Origin: Mucilaginibacter sp. | Lineage (GTDB): Bacteria; Bacteroidota; Bacteroidia; Sphingobacteriales; Sphingobacteriaceae | Length of the DNA stretch: 51,755 nucleotides | Direction of reading: 5' to 3' | Assembly (NCBI GenBank): GCA_028287895.1 | Contig: JAQBOV010000007.1 | Location: forward strand, 1 to 51,755 | Shown: piece by piece, positions 44,508-51,755 of the stretch | Numbering within the stretch: position 1 is the first letter of the stretch | Layout: each line of letters begins with the position of its first letter | Notes under the pieces: generated by a model | Seen by the model: only the letters and a program-made list of their open reading frames with translations | Database searches by the model: none | Told to the model about the DNA's origin: nothing | Translations under genes and position numbers: made by a program

Positions 44508-44676
44508 TCAGCAATTTTTCCGACGAACCAGTGCTTCTTCTTCAGGCGGTGTTTTTCCGAAGACAGTTTCCTTAGGATAATAATTGGTCCTCCCGATTAG
44601 TTTAATGCGTTTTCCCTGGTCATTACTCTTTTGGGCGTGCGGTAAACAAGATAATCTTAACTTTATACGTGGTCAC
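44508..44676 (-). pseudogene. Decayed small gene, one frameshift
   Basis: In the otherwise gene-free stretch 44434-44710 the minus strand reads a protein-like chain from GTG 44676 (TTYKVKIILFTARPK) that continues after a one-base shift in an A4 run with LIGRTNYYPKETVFGKTPPE and ends at 44508. About 55 residues in total. I do not recognise the family. It lies just downstream of the SnoaL-like gene. Either a decaying gene or a homopolymer error in the sequence. Confidence 0.4.
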
Positions 44677-44710
44677 TTCTTTTTATAACTGAACTGGGTG
44701 GCTTTTGAGA

Positions 44711-45133
44711 TTAATCTGCTTTAAAAGCTTTTTCTATCTCATGCGAGTCCTCCAGCATCAGGAACCTGGTGATGAGACCATCTGAAATGGTGAATCGCAT
44801 AACAAAGAACTCTTTAAATTTCTTGCCGGTTGCTTTTACGGTTCTGCCGGCTTTTCCAAAAACTGCCGCTTCGGTGCCGTCTATAAAGGTATGTTCCATT
44901 TCAAAATCATCTTCCGCAGTGTTATGGGCGTCTGTCAACTGCCGTAAAGCTGTTATTACTTCCTGTTTACCGGCTTTCTTGCCCGTCCAGGGCATAAAAG
45001 GCGATTCCGCGATGTAGAAGGCTACATCCTCGGCAAGATATTGGGCAATGGCCTCTGGATCATTCTGCGCCGTACTTTGAAAGAAACCGCTCAGCACCTG
45101 CTGGGTTTCCTGACTTTCTTTTGATTGTTCCAT
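44711..45133 (-). CDS. SnoaL-like/NTF2-fold protein
   Basis: A 140-aa protein of the nuclear transport factor 2/SnoaL-like superfamily, a cone-shaped fold with an inner pocket. Evidence is the opening helix VLSGFFQSTAQNDPEAIAQYL, the strand DVAFYIAESPFMPWTGKKAG, and the end FFVMRFTISDGLITRFLMLED. Members are isomerases, cyclases, dehydratases or plain binding proteins; function cannot be told here. It is flanked on both sides by decayed minus-strand genes, so it may be a survivor of a larger operon. Confidence 0.82.
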   Translation of the reverse strand: MEQSKESQETQQVLSGFFQSTAQNDPEAIAQYLAEDVAFYIAESPFMPWTGKKAGKQEVITALRQLTDAHNTAEDDFEMEHTFIDGTEAAVFGKAGRTVKATGKKFKEFFVMRFTISDGLITRFLMLEDSHEIEKAFKAD

Positions 45134-45166
45134 TGTATGATGTTTTATATAAAATAATTGTGTTAA

Positions 45167-45373
45167 TTAAATATCGAAGCCATATTTAGCGGCCCATTTT
45201 TTTTGATCTTAGCTTTAGCGGAAATAAATTCCTCATTGCTTCCTTGTGACGGCGTCCAGCGGGCGCGAGCCTTTTGATGTCCGCCGGTTATTTAACGCCA
45301 TCGGCAAGGGTTTGCGCATCCATTTTAAAGCGGGATTTATTCACCAAAATATATAGCTATATCCGGACGGGTC
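45167..45373 (-). pseudogene. Decayed gene fragment upstream of the SnoaL-like gene
   Basis: The 426-bp gap 45134-45560 contains, on the minus strand, consecutive protein-like pieces in different frames: NKSRFKMDAQTLADGVK, then ITGGHQKARARWTPSQGSNE leading into EFISAKAKIKK, then, one base shifted in an A8 run, KWAAKYGFDI and a stop at 45167. Codon use is coding-like. The family is not recognised. The remaining 190 bp up to the next gene hold AT-rich DNA without a clear signal. Confidence 0.4.
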
Positions 45374-45560
45374 AAAAAAATAAATAAAAATTGCGAAAGT
45401 GAACACTTAGTTGTATCATAAGCGAACAATATATATTGTTGATTTTTTATAACAATCTTACTATCAGATGTTTTGAAGCATGGCATCAATTTCGTATTCT
45501 TTACGTAGTAATAAGATTGAAATTGCGCATTTATTCTTTAATATAACCAGCCTGAAAGAA

Positions 45561-47012
45561 ATGAAAAGTATAAAACTAATATTATTACTTTTATTAACCA
45601 TCTATTTTTTCCCAAGTGCAGCTCAGCAAAAGGTTGATATTCTTACCGAAAGAGATATAATGTCGTCGATGAATAAAAATGCTGATTCTTTGTTGAAAAA
45701 TTCTGAAGCCTATTCGGTGTCTATCGGTATAGTTAAAGACGGAAGGACCTATACAAAACATTATGGCCAAATCGATAAAGGAAAAGGAAACACAGCAAAT
45801 AACAGTACATTTTTCGAAATAGCTTCCGTTACCAAGGTTTTTACAGGCCTGCTTATGGCTCAAGCTGTCCTGGAAAGGAAAGTGCACCTGGATGACGACA
45901 TTAGAAAATATATAAACGGTAGTTATACCAATTTGGAATATAAAGGGTACCCGATCAGGATTAAAGATGTTATTTCCTTTAAGACAGGCCTTGACCGGGA
46001 TTTACCTGATAACCGTGAATTAAGAACAAAAAATAAGGATAGTCTTAATTTTTATTCAAAGGAATTAGATGAGGCTTACAGTAAACAAAAATTCTTTGAA
46101 GATTTAAAGAAAGTCAAAGTAGATACTATTCCGGGAACTACCTATAAGTATAGTAACTTAAGCTTGGAGCTGTCTGCTCATATTCTAGAAAACGTATACC
46201 ATAAGACCTACGAACAGCTGTTGAAAGAAAATATTACGTCGAAGTTAGGCATGCAGTCAACCAGGCTTAATTTATCAAATAATGAAAAAATCGCAAATGG
46301 TTATAATGAGCATCATTTATTAATGCCACACTTATCGAATAATCTTTGGGGATCCGACGGTTTTTTAAAATCAACATTAAGCGATATGACTAAGTTCTTA
46401 GCGTATGAATTAGACACAACAAATAAAATAGTACGAGAGTCCCAAAGAAATGTAACACAGAGTAATGAAGAGTGGTACGGTTATTTTTGGGACGGAATCG
46501 AAGTTGCAGATAATGGTAAAATCTGTCATAAACAGGGTGGTTCATTTGGAACTCAAACAATGTTTGTGGTTTTTCCTGAGCGAAAGTTAGGGATTTGCAT
46601 TGTTGTAAATATAAATGCACCCAACACTTATGATTGTTTATTGAAGGCAATCTCAGGAATTGCAGAGGATTTAAAACCTCAAAATAAAACCAAGAGTATC
46701 TATGGCTATAAGATCACCGGAGATAAAGTGATTTTCACTTATACACACGCAAAGCCATTGAATGCCAATCTGATAAAAAGTATAACTGTTGCAGGTTCTT
46801 TCAATAATTGGAGTCTGAACGACAAAGCGTATGAGATGATTTCAAAACCTAACCATGTATTTGAACTCTCTTTACCTAAATCGCAGTTTGAAAAAGGTAA
46901 AATTTATACGTTTAAATTCTTGATAAACAATGCCGCTTCAATAACAACTCCTAAAAATGCATCGAACGTAGAAAGCAGTGCAGATAAGACCCTTGTTTTA
47001 AAAATCAATTAA
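45561..47012 (+). CDS. Serine beta-lactamase-family protein with C-terminal CBM48-like domain
   Basis: A 483-aa secreted protein. Signal peptide 1-21 (cut near SAAQ). The beta-lactamase/transpeptidase-like domain (about 30-370) has SVTK (Ser89, Lys92), YSN (Tyr198, Asn200), and HKQGG (324-328) where class C enzymes have KTG; such proteins are mostly esterases or D-aminopeptidases. After about residue 405 there is a second domain with ITVAGSFNNWS and IYTFKFLINN, typical of CBM48/AMPK-type glycogen-binding folds. ATG 45561, preceded by GAAAGAA, puts the signal peptide at the N-terminus; the frame from 45480 does not. Confidence 0.85.
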   Translation: MKSIKLILLLLLTIYFFPSAAQQKVDILTERDIMSSMNKNADSLLKNSEAYSVSIGIVKDGRTYTKHYGQIDKGKGNTANNSTFFEIASVTKVFTGLLMAQAVLERKVHLDDDIRKYINGSYTNLEYKGYPIRIKDVISFKTGLDRDLPDNRELRTKNKDSLNFYSKELDEAYSKQKFFEDLKKVKVDTIPGTTYKYSNLSLELSAHILENVYHKTYEQLLKENITSKLGMQSTRLNLSNNEKIANGYNEHHLLMPHLSNNLWGSDGFLKSTLSDMTKFLAYELDTTNKIVRESQRNVTQSNEEWYGYFWDGIEVADNGKICHKQGGSFGTQTMFVVFPERKLGICIVVNINAPNTYDCLLKAISGIAEDLKPQNKTKSIYGYKITGDKVIFTYTHAKPLNANLIKSITVAGSFNNWSLNDKAYEMISKPNHVFELSLPKSQFEKGKIYTFKFLINNAASITTPKNASNVESSADKTLVLKIN

Positions 47013-47162
47013 ATATATACACCTTGAAACCCAGTTTCGACCCGGCCGGTAACTTTACCTGGCGCGGTGAAATGGGAAGTAGAAAGTAAGGGGTGGCCAA
47101 AAGCAAATCTGTTATAGCATAGGGAATTTCAATTTTGCTGCGCGTTGAAACAAGGGATTAGC

Positions 47163-47635
47163 TCATAGCAGGGCCTTTTGTGCCAGGACGTGTTTTTTTA
47201 TCCATGCAATAACATCAGCAGCCCTGTCCCTGCTGACCTTGACAGGTTCACCGTTTTGGGGCTGAATTTCCAGAAATACCCCCCTGTCGGTTTGCCTATG
47301 CCAATTCCTGACCGCTTTGCGGGCAATAATATAAGTCCTGCTGGCCCTGCAAAAATGCGCCGGGTCCAATTGCTTTTCTACCTTATCCAGTGATTCCCAA
47401 AAAATGAAAGCCCTGCCATCATGTGTCCGGAGGAAAGTGTCTTTCCCCTTCCGGCAGAGGTAGGCAATTTCGCCGACCTGCACTTTAATTTCTTCTTTCC
47501 CATCGGGAATTTGCAGGTAAAGATGATCTGCAAAGATTGATTTCTCTTGTTGCTTGGCTTCTTTTAATCGTTCTTTTAAAAACCACCCGATAGAGCAGGC
47601 GATGTAGATGGAACAATAAAAAAGTCGGCATCCAT
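47163..47635 (-). pseudogene. Membrane-anchored LytTR regulator with one-base frameshift
   Basis: The C-terminal part is a clear LytTR DNA-binding domain (VQVGEIAYLCRKGKDTFLRT, FCRASRTYIIARKAV, VSRDRAADVIAWIKKH). In that frame no start codon lies downstream of the AraC-FtsX stop. An ATG at 47635, six bases after that stop, opens a second frame; adding one T to the T6 run (plus-strand A6, 47618-47623) joins it to give MDADFFYCSIYIACSIGWFL, a membrane helix, followed by KERLKEAK and the LytTR domain, about 157 aa in all. So the gene is probably frameshifted, or the run is misread. Confidence 0.65.
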
Positions 47636-47641
47636 AGCTTG

Positions 47642-50600
47642 TTATTCTGTCTTCAAACTTTTGATCGGGTTTGCCAATGCGGCTTTTATGGCCTGGAAGC
47701 TTACCGTCATTAATGTGATTAATATAGCGCCAATAGCCGTAACGATAAATATCCACCAGGCGACATCGGTGTGATACTGATAGTTACGCAGCCAGTTGTG
47801 CATAAAATAATAAGCTACAGGCGAGGCTATAATTATTGAAATAAACACCAGTATGGCAAAATCTTTCGATAACAATTGCCACAGGGCGAACACTGAAGCG
47901 CCAAGCACCTTGCGTACACCTATTTCTTTAACGCGCTGTTCGGCCATAAATGAAGCCATACCAAACAGGCCTAGACAGCTGATAAATATAGCCAGGGCGG
48001 CGAAAACAGTAGCCAGCTTACCTATGCGTTCTTCATTATCGAATTCTTTGGCATATTCCTGGTCAACGAAGTGGTATTCAAATGGCTGTTCCGGGTTTTC
48101 GGTTTTTAGCACAGAAGCGATGTTGTGAATAGCTTTGCCGGCGCTCATTTTCGGGCTGATCTTTAGCAGTAAACAGCCTCCCGGCCATTTCGCTAAAAAA
48201 TAAACCATAGGTTGCACCTGTTCATAGGGCGAACGGTTAATGATGTCTTTAGTTACGCCTATGATCCTAAATTTTTCCCCAAAAAAGGTTATGTAGTTTT
48301 CTGTCGGTTTTTTCATGGTCATAAAATCAGCTGCTGCCTGGTTGATGATCACCGCTGTTGAATCGGAAAGGAATGATCGTGAGAAATCACGGCCGGCACT
48401 AAATCCCCAACCAATACTTTTGCCATAATCGTATGTAATATCGTTCTGGCCGAAATTGGCATCTAGATTAGGGTCTTTTCCAGGCCATGCAATGCCGTTA
48501 GTAGTACCAGCAACTTCGTTAGGCGGAGCATCTGCTTCGGCCATTTCAGTTATCGTGCCGTTGCTCGCAAGGGCCTGTTTTATAGCATCAAAATGATTAT
48601 GGATTTCCCAGGTTAGTATGGGTATGGCAACCAATCCATCCTGGCTATAACCTACAGGGCGGTCTTTGGCAAAAATTATCTGTCGGATAACTACAATGGT
48701 ACCGATGATTAGCACAATAGAAACTGTAAACTGAAGTACCACCAGTACTTTACGCGGGGCCGACGCCAGACGCCCAACCCGGAACGCTCCCTTCAATACC
48801 TTCACAGGCTTAAATGACGATAGGTAAAGTGCCGGATAACTGCCGGTGATAATAGCGGTGATGAAACTGAGGCCAATTCCGGCGAGCCAAAACGCCGGGC
48901 TGTTCCAGGGAATGACTATCTGTTTACCGGCCAGCTGATCGAAGGCTGAAATACTTAACTCAACCAATAGCAATGAGGCCAGAAATGCCAGAAATACGCA
49001 AAGTAACGATTCACCGTAAAACTGGTATATCAATTGGCCGCGGGATGAACCAATTGCCTTGCGAATGCCTACTTCGCGCGCACGTTTCTCAGATCTGGCT
49101 GTACTTAAGTTCATAAAGTTAATACAGGCCAGCAGCAATACAAACACACCTACAATACCAAAAAGCCACACATATTCTATTTCGCCGCCGATATTTTTTC
49201 CATCCTTAAACTCGCTGTACAAATGCCATTTACTCATGGGCTGCAGCAACAGCGCCGGTTTCGCTTTAGCTGAAACCGGTTTTAAATGCCGCAGCCTTTC
49301 ATCCTTTATTTTTAAAGACACTTTCTCGAGGTCGGCATTGTCAGCCAATTGAACATATAAATTAACAATGCCGTTCCCCCATGGTTCTTTCATTCCACTC
49401 AGTCTATACTCTGTCGCATATCGGTCCCAGCAACCAATAAAAGCCAAACCGGCAAGCGTTGTATTTTCGGGCAGATCTGCATAAACACCGGCTACTTTCA
49501 GGTTATCAATATTATTCATTTTCAATACTTTAGCCATGGGGTCCTGGTTTCCGAAAAATGCTTTAGCTGTCGATGCGGATATTAGTATAGACGATGGGTC
49601 CTTTAAAGCATCGCGTCTGCCCTCGAGCATATTTAATGTGAACAGGTCCGGTCCGCCGGCTTCCATAAAGGCACCCTGCTCGCTCAGTTTTTTGTCGCTT
49701 AAAGCCAATATATAATCTCTCGGGAGTGTCGACATTACTACAGACTTAAAATCGCTGCCATAGCTTTTGCGTAGCTCGGCTGCCAAAGGCCACGGTGCAT
49801 GGAACGAGGTTTTCACTTCGCCATTATTGGTCACATTTTGTATTACCTGGGCTATATGGTGATAATTACTGTGATACTTATCAAATGATACTTCATCCGA
49901 AATCCACAAACTGATTAGCATTACCACTGCCATACCCACTGCAAGACCGCCGATATTAATAAGCGACAATACTTTATTCTTAATAAGGTTGCGCCATGCA
50001 ATTGTTAAATAATTTCTAAACATATAATTGCGGTTTAATTTTACAGGAGCCCAACTTGCCGGGCTTCCTGAACGCAATATTACCGACGGTAAGTGTGATG
50101 GGATGGCCAACTTATCATTTGGCAACTCTTTTTTCAGGCCGTTCTTGTATTCCAGCGGGGTTTTGCCGGTCATCGCTTTGAAAACGCGGTTGAAAGTTCT
50201 TTGGGAATTAAACCCAGACTCGTAGGCGATACCCAGCAGTGTGAGCTGGTCGTGGGCAGGGTCCTTCATCTTCCGGGCAGTTTCACGAACCCTGAACTCA
50301 TTAATAAAGTCGCTGAAGTTCTTTTCCATCCCCACATTAATAATCCGCGATAAATCGTGCGGGTGGATATTCAGCTTTACTGCCAGGGTGGTCAATGTCA
50401 GTTCGGCATCCTCGTAAAGACGGTTTGCGGCTACGGCTTCCTTTAGCCTGCGGCTTTTTTCCTTTACATCATATCTATCGGTTATCGGCGTGGCCAGTTG
50501 TGTGCTGCTATCCAATTTTAGCATCACTTCGGCAGCCACGCCAATAAGCACAAAAGCAACGGTAAAACACAAGGCATCATTAAACAGCCATAACATGCAA

Positions 50601-51055
50601 AGCAAGCCGAGCAGGTGCAAGGCCTTATCCAACCGGCGGAAAGCAAAGCGCGGCCTATCCATTAGCACCGGCTGCAAGCGGTTATAAAAATGCTGTATCA
50701 ACCGGTGCGACAGGTATAAATAAATGACAACCGAAATTAGCACCAGCCAGCCCGGCATCCAATACGCAACCAGCAAAGGGCAAAAATGTAGAACATCCTT
50801 TCGGCCAAATTGCAGGTTTGGTGACGTCATCCGCCGCACATAAAAATACAACAGCGGCCCCAGCGCCGGTAAAAAAATCGGCGAAATCCCGCCAGTCTTC
50901 ATTACAATTACAGCTAAAGCGGTACTTAAAAACAGGTTGGCTGTTTGGCCTTCCCTTTTTGCGAATGCTAAAAGCAGCGCAAGTGTAAACCCCGAAAACA
51001 GGGTTGCCATGGCGGCCACATGGTACAGGTTAATATGGAATATATCAGGATTCAT
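47642..51055 (-). CDS. AraC-type membrane regulator fused to MacB/FtsX permease
   Basis: A single 1137-aa frame with two modules. Residues 1 to about 210 contain about six membrane helices, followed by an AraC-type double helix-turn-helix (about 230-335; LTTLAVKLNIHPHDLSRIIN, GIAYESGFNSQRTFNRVFK). From about residue 365 (NYLTIAWRNLIKNKVLSLIN) to the end it is a complete MacB-like permease with two FtsX units (AREVGIRKAIGSSRGQLI; VKEIGVRKVLGASVFALW). No ATPase gene lies beside it. Start ATG 51055 is supported by a promoter at 51083-51112 that excludes the TTG at 51085. Its stop is six bases before the LytTR start. Confidence 0.85.
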   Translation of the reverse strand: MNPDIFHINLYHVAAMATLFSGFTLALLLAFAKREGQTANLFLSTALAVIVMKTGGISPIFLPALGPLLYFYVRRMTSPNLQFGRKDVLHFCPLLVAYWMPGWLVLISVVIYLYLSHRLIQHFYNRLQPVLMDRPRFAFRRLDKALHLLGLLCMLWLFNDALCFTVAFVLIGVAAEVMLKLDSSTQLATPITDRYDVKEKSRRLKEAVAANRLYEDAELTLTTLAVKLNIHPHDLSRIINVGMEKNFSDFINEFRVRETARKMKDPAHDQLTLLGIAYESGFNSQRTFNRVFKAMTGKTPLEYKNGLKKELPNDKLAIPSHLPSVILRSGSPASWAPVKLNRNYMFRNYLTIAWRNLIKNKVLSLINIGGLAVGMAVVMLISLWISDEVSFDKYHSNYHHIAQVIQNVTNNGEVKTSFHAPWPLAAELRKSYGSDFKSVVMSTLPRDYILALSDKKLSEQGAFMEAGGPDLFTLNMLEGRRDALKDPSSILISASTAKAFFGNQDPMAKVLKMNNIDNLKVAGVYADLPENTTLAGLAFIGCWDRYATEYRLSGMKEPWGNGIVNLYVQLADNADLEKVSLKIKDERLRHLKPVSAKAKPALLLQPMSKWHLYSEFKDGKNIGGEIEYVWLFGIVGVFVLLLACINFMNLSTARSEKRAREVGIRKAIGSSRGQLIYQFYGESLLCVFLAFLASLLLVELSISAFDQLAGKQIVIPWNSPAFWLAGIGLSFITAIITGSYPALYLSSFKPVKVLKGAFRVGRLASAPRKVLVVLQFTVSIVLIIGTIVVIRQIIFAKDRPVGYSQDGLVAIPILTWEIHNHFDAIKQALASNGTITEMAEADAPPNEVAGTTNGIAWPGKDPNLDANFGQNDITYDYGKSIGWGFSAGRDFSRSFLSDSTAVIINQAAADFMTMKKPTENYITFFGEKFRIIGVTKDIINRSPYEQVQPMVYFLAKWPGGCLLLKISPKMSAGKAIHNIASVLKTENPEQPFEYHFVDQEYAKEFDNEERIGKLATVFAALAIFISCLGLFGMASFMAEQRVKEIGVRKVLGASVFALWQLLSKDFAILVFISIIIASPVAYYFMHNWLRNYQYHTDVAWWIFIVTAIGAILITLMTVSFQAIKAALANPIKSLKTE

Positions 51056-51082
51056 GTAATTCAAATAGCCCAAGGGCTGTTC

Positions 51083-51112
51083 CAAATTTACAATATATTG
51101 ATATATACAAAA
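51083..51112 (-). promoter_or_regulatory. Promoter of the AraC-FtsX gene
   Basis: On the minus strand TTTTG (ending 51108), a 17-nt spacer and TAAATTTG (51090-51083), an exact TAnnTTTG, lie 27 nt before ATG 51055. Confidence 0.5.
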
Positions 51113-51204
51113 TTATGCGATAATAAATATGTTTTGCTGTAACGGAAGTGAACATGGGGCGTTCGGTTTTGGGGTGGGTATGACCCGTCCGGAATCTATA
51201 CAAA

Positions 51205-51510
51205 ATGGTAATACCACAAAACAGCATGGGTAAAGTTAAAGAAGGACAGGAAGTTTTAATAAAGCTAAAGAGTTATCCGTTTGAAGAATATGGGATGATA
51301 AAGGGGAGGATTAGTTATATAGCTGACGTACCTTACAGAGACAGTGTTTTTATCTCAAAAGTAGATTTTAAAGTTAGAAAAATGTCGGATATGAGAATGC
51401 CTATTCATTTGAAACAGGGTATGATGGCTGATGCGGAAATAGTAACCCAGGATGCGACCATATTGCAAAGAATAGGACGGAATATATTAAAAGTTATCAA
51501 TAAAAAATAA
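51205..51510 (+). pseudogene. C-terminal fragment of a HlyD-type secretion protein
   Basis: A 101-aa piece that matches only the end of HlyD-family periplasmic adaptors of peptide/bacteriocin exporters in Bacteroidota: KVKEGQEVLIKLKSYPFEEY, GRISYIADVPYRDS, LKQGMMADAEIVTQDATILQ. The N-terminal membrane helix, coiled coil and lipoyl halves, about 300 residues, are absent; upstream is the promoter region of the divergent AraC-FtsX gene. The homology begins near VIPQNSMG, so the break point is at about 51190-51210. An ATG at 51205 exists, but the fragment cannot work as an adaptor. Confidence 0.75.
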
Positions 51511-51624
51511 GCATTCGTTATTTGAATTTTATTCAAATTCTCTTATTTTTATTGACAGTAACTTTGACAGTAAAAACAAAATACCCTCATAAGTATCTCA
51601 CTTACAAAGGTGTTTTGATAATCT

Positions 51625-51720
51625 AAGTAGCCCGTAGGGGAAGCTTTTCGAACCCCTTTTTACAAGCCTTAAGATTATTAACTTCATAATAAATTTGGTT
51701 CCGGTCCTATGAGGCTACTT
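51625..51720 (-). other. tRNA 3'-end-like sequence, possible att remnant
   Basis: On the minus strand AGGGGTTCGA-AAAGC-TTCCCCT followed by ACGGGCTACTT resembles the T arm and acceptor 3' strand of a Bacteroidota tRNA, with five extra bases in the loop. The far end has AAGTAGCC, complementary to GGCTACTT. No anticodon arm is convincing, so this is not a working tRNA; tRNA 3' ends are typical integration sites. The rest of 51511-51755 shows no gene. Confidence 0.3.
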
Positions 51721-51755
51721 TGCCTGTGGTTAGCCCTTACATTTTTATTAACTTA

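Noticed and set aside
47642..47756. Extension of the LytTR frame into the AraC-FtsX gene as a 197-aa protein
   Set aside because: The first 38 residues are an out-of-frame reading of the conserved FtsX C-terminus; no start or membrane pattern there.
51184..51195. 12-base match GACCCGTCCGGA between this site and the minus strand at 45362-45373
   Set aside because: A 12-mer shared once in a window of this size is expected by chance, and flanks do not align well.
51625..51720. Functional tRNA gene
   Set aside because: T loop too long, no credible D arm or anticodon stem; reported only as tRNA-end-like.
1..51755. CRISPR array, insertion sequence, rRNA genes
   Set aside because: No regularly spaced repeats, no transposase or integrase frame and no rRNA-like stretch were seen on either strand.

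Overview
The window looks like a chromosome segment of a soil or plant-associated Bacteroidota, most likely Sphingobacteriaceae (Mucilaginibacter/Pedobacter type). The evidence is the gene families (SusC/SusD with an ECF sigma/anti-sigma pair, a flexirubin-type dar cluster, a tyrosine ammonia-lyase closely resembling the flavobacterial enzyme, an FtsX permease fused to AraC, LytTR), the weak Shine-Dalgarno sites, and several promoters of the Bacteroidota type (TTG about 17-20 nt upstream of TAnnTTTG). Genus assignment is inference.

Layout. 1-7.6 kb: a BadF-type sugar kinase coupled to a CheY-like receiver, a secreted M61 peptidase, a small membrane protein, a DUF892 ferritin-like protein and a two-gene NHEJ repair operon (Ku, LigD). 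7.6-13.3 kb: a secreted unknown, a GH53 galactanase, an APC permease, a divergent alpha-glucan phosphorylase-like protein that lacks the PLP lysine, and a small secreted Pro/His/Arg-rich protein.

13.4-32.7 kb: one flexirubin-type (aryl polyene plus dialkylresorcinol) pigment cluster in three operons. Operon A (+, 13.4-22.5 kb) holds AcpS, a PaaK-like ligase, tyrosine ammonia-lyase, ketoreductase, dehydratase, ketosynthase, a Cys-less ketosynthase half, a second ketosynthase, a chain-length-factor-like partner and a second dehydratase; it should make the 4-hydroxyphenyl polyene from a 4-coumaroyl starter. Operon B (-, 28.9-22.6 kb) holds a secreted unknown, DarA, DarB, an unknown, a BtrH-like acyltransferase/protease-fold protein, an ABC exporter pair and an ACP; it should make the resorcinol and may move or couple it. 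Operon C (+, 29.2-32.7 kb) holds an enoyl reductase-like SDR, FabZ, FabF, a second ACP and an Sfp-type PPTase; it is the saturated-chain module. B and C diverge from a 249-bp region containing a strong promoter and a 12-bp palindrome.

32.9-44.4 kb: a PIG-L deacetylase, then a beta-glucan utilisation locus (ECF sigma, FecR, SusC, SusD, PKD lipoprotein, GH16, GH30) closed by a strong terminator. The leader between fecR and susC carries, on the minus strand, a perfect intrinsic terminator and a TAnnTTTG box placed to make an antisense RNA of about 110 nt, as described for some Bacteroides PULs. 44.4-51.8 kb: a decaying region with two degraded minus-strand genes around a SnoaL-like gene, a serine beta-lactamase-family protein fused to a CBM48-like domain, a LytTR gene with a probable one-base frameshift, a 1137-residue AraC-FtsX fusion, a truncated HlyD gene, and a sequence resembling a tRNA 3' end.
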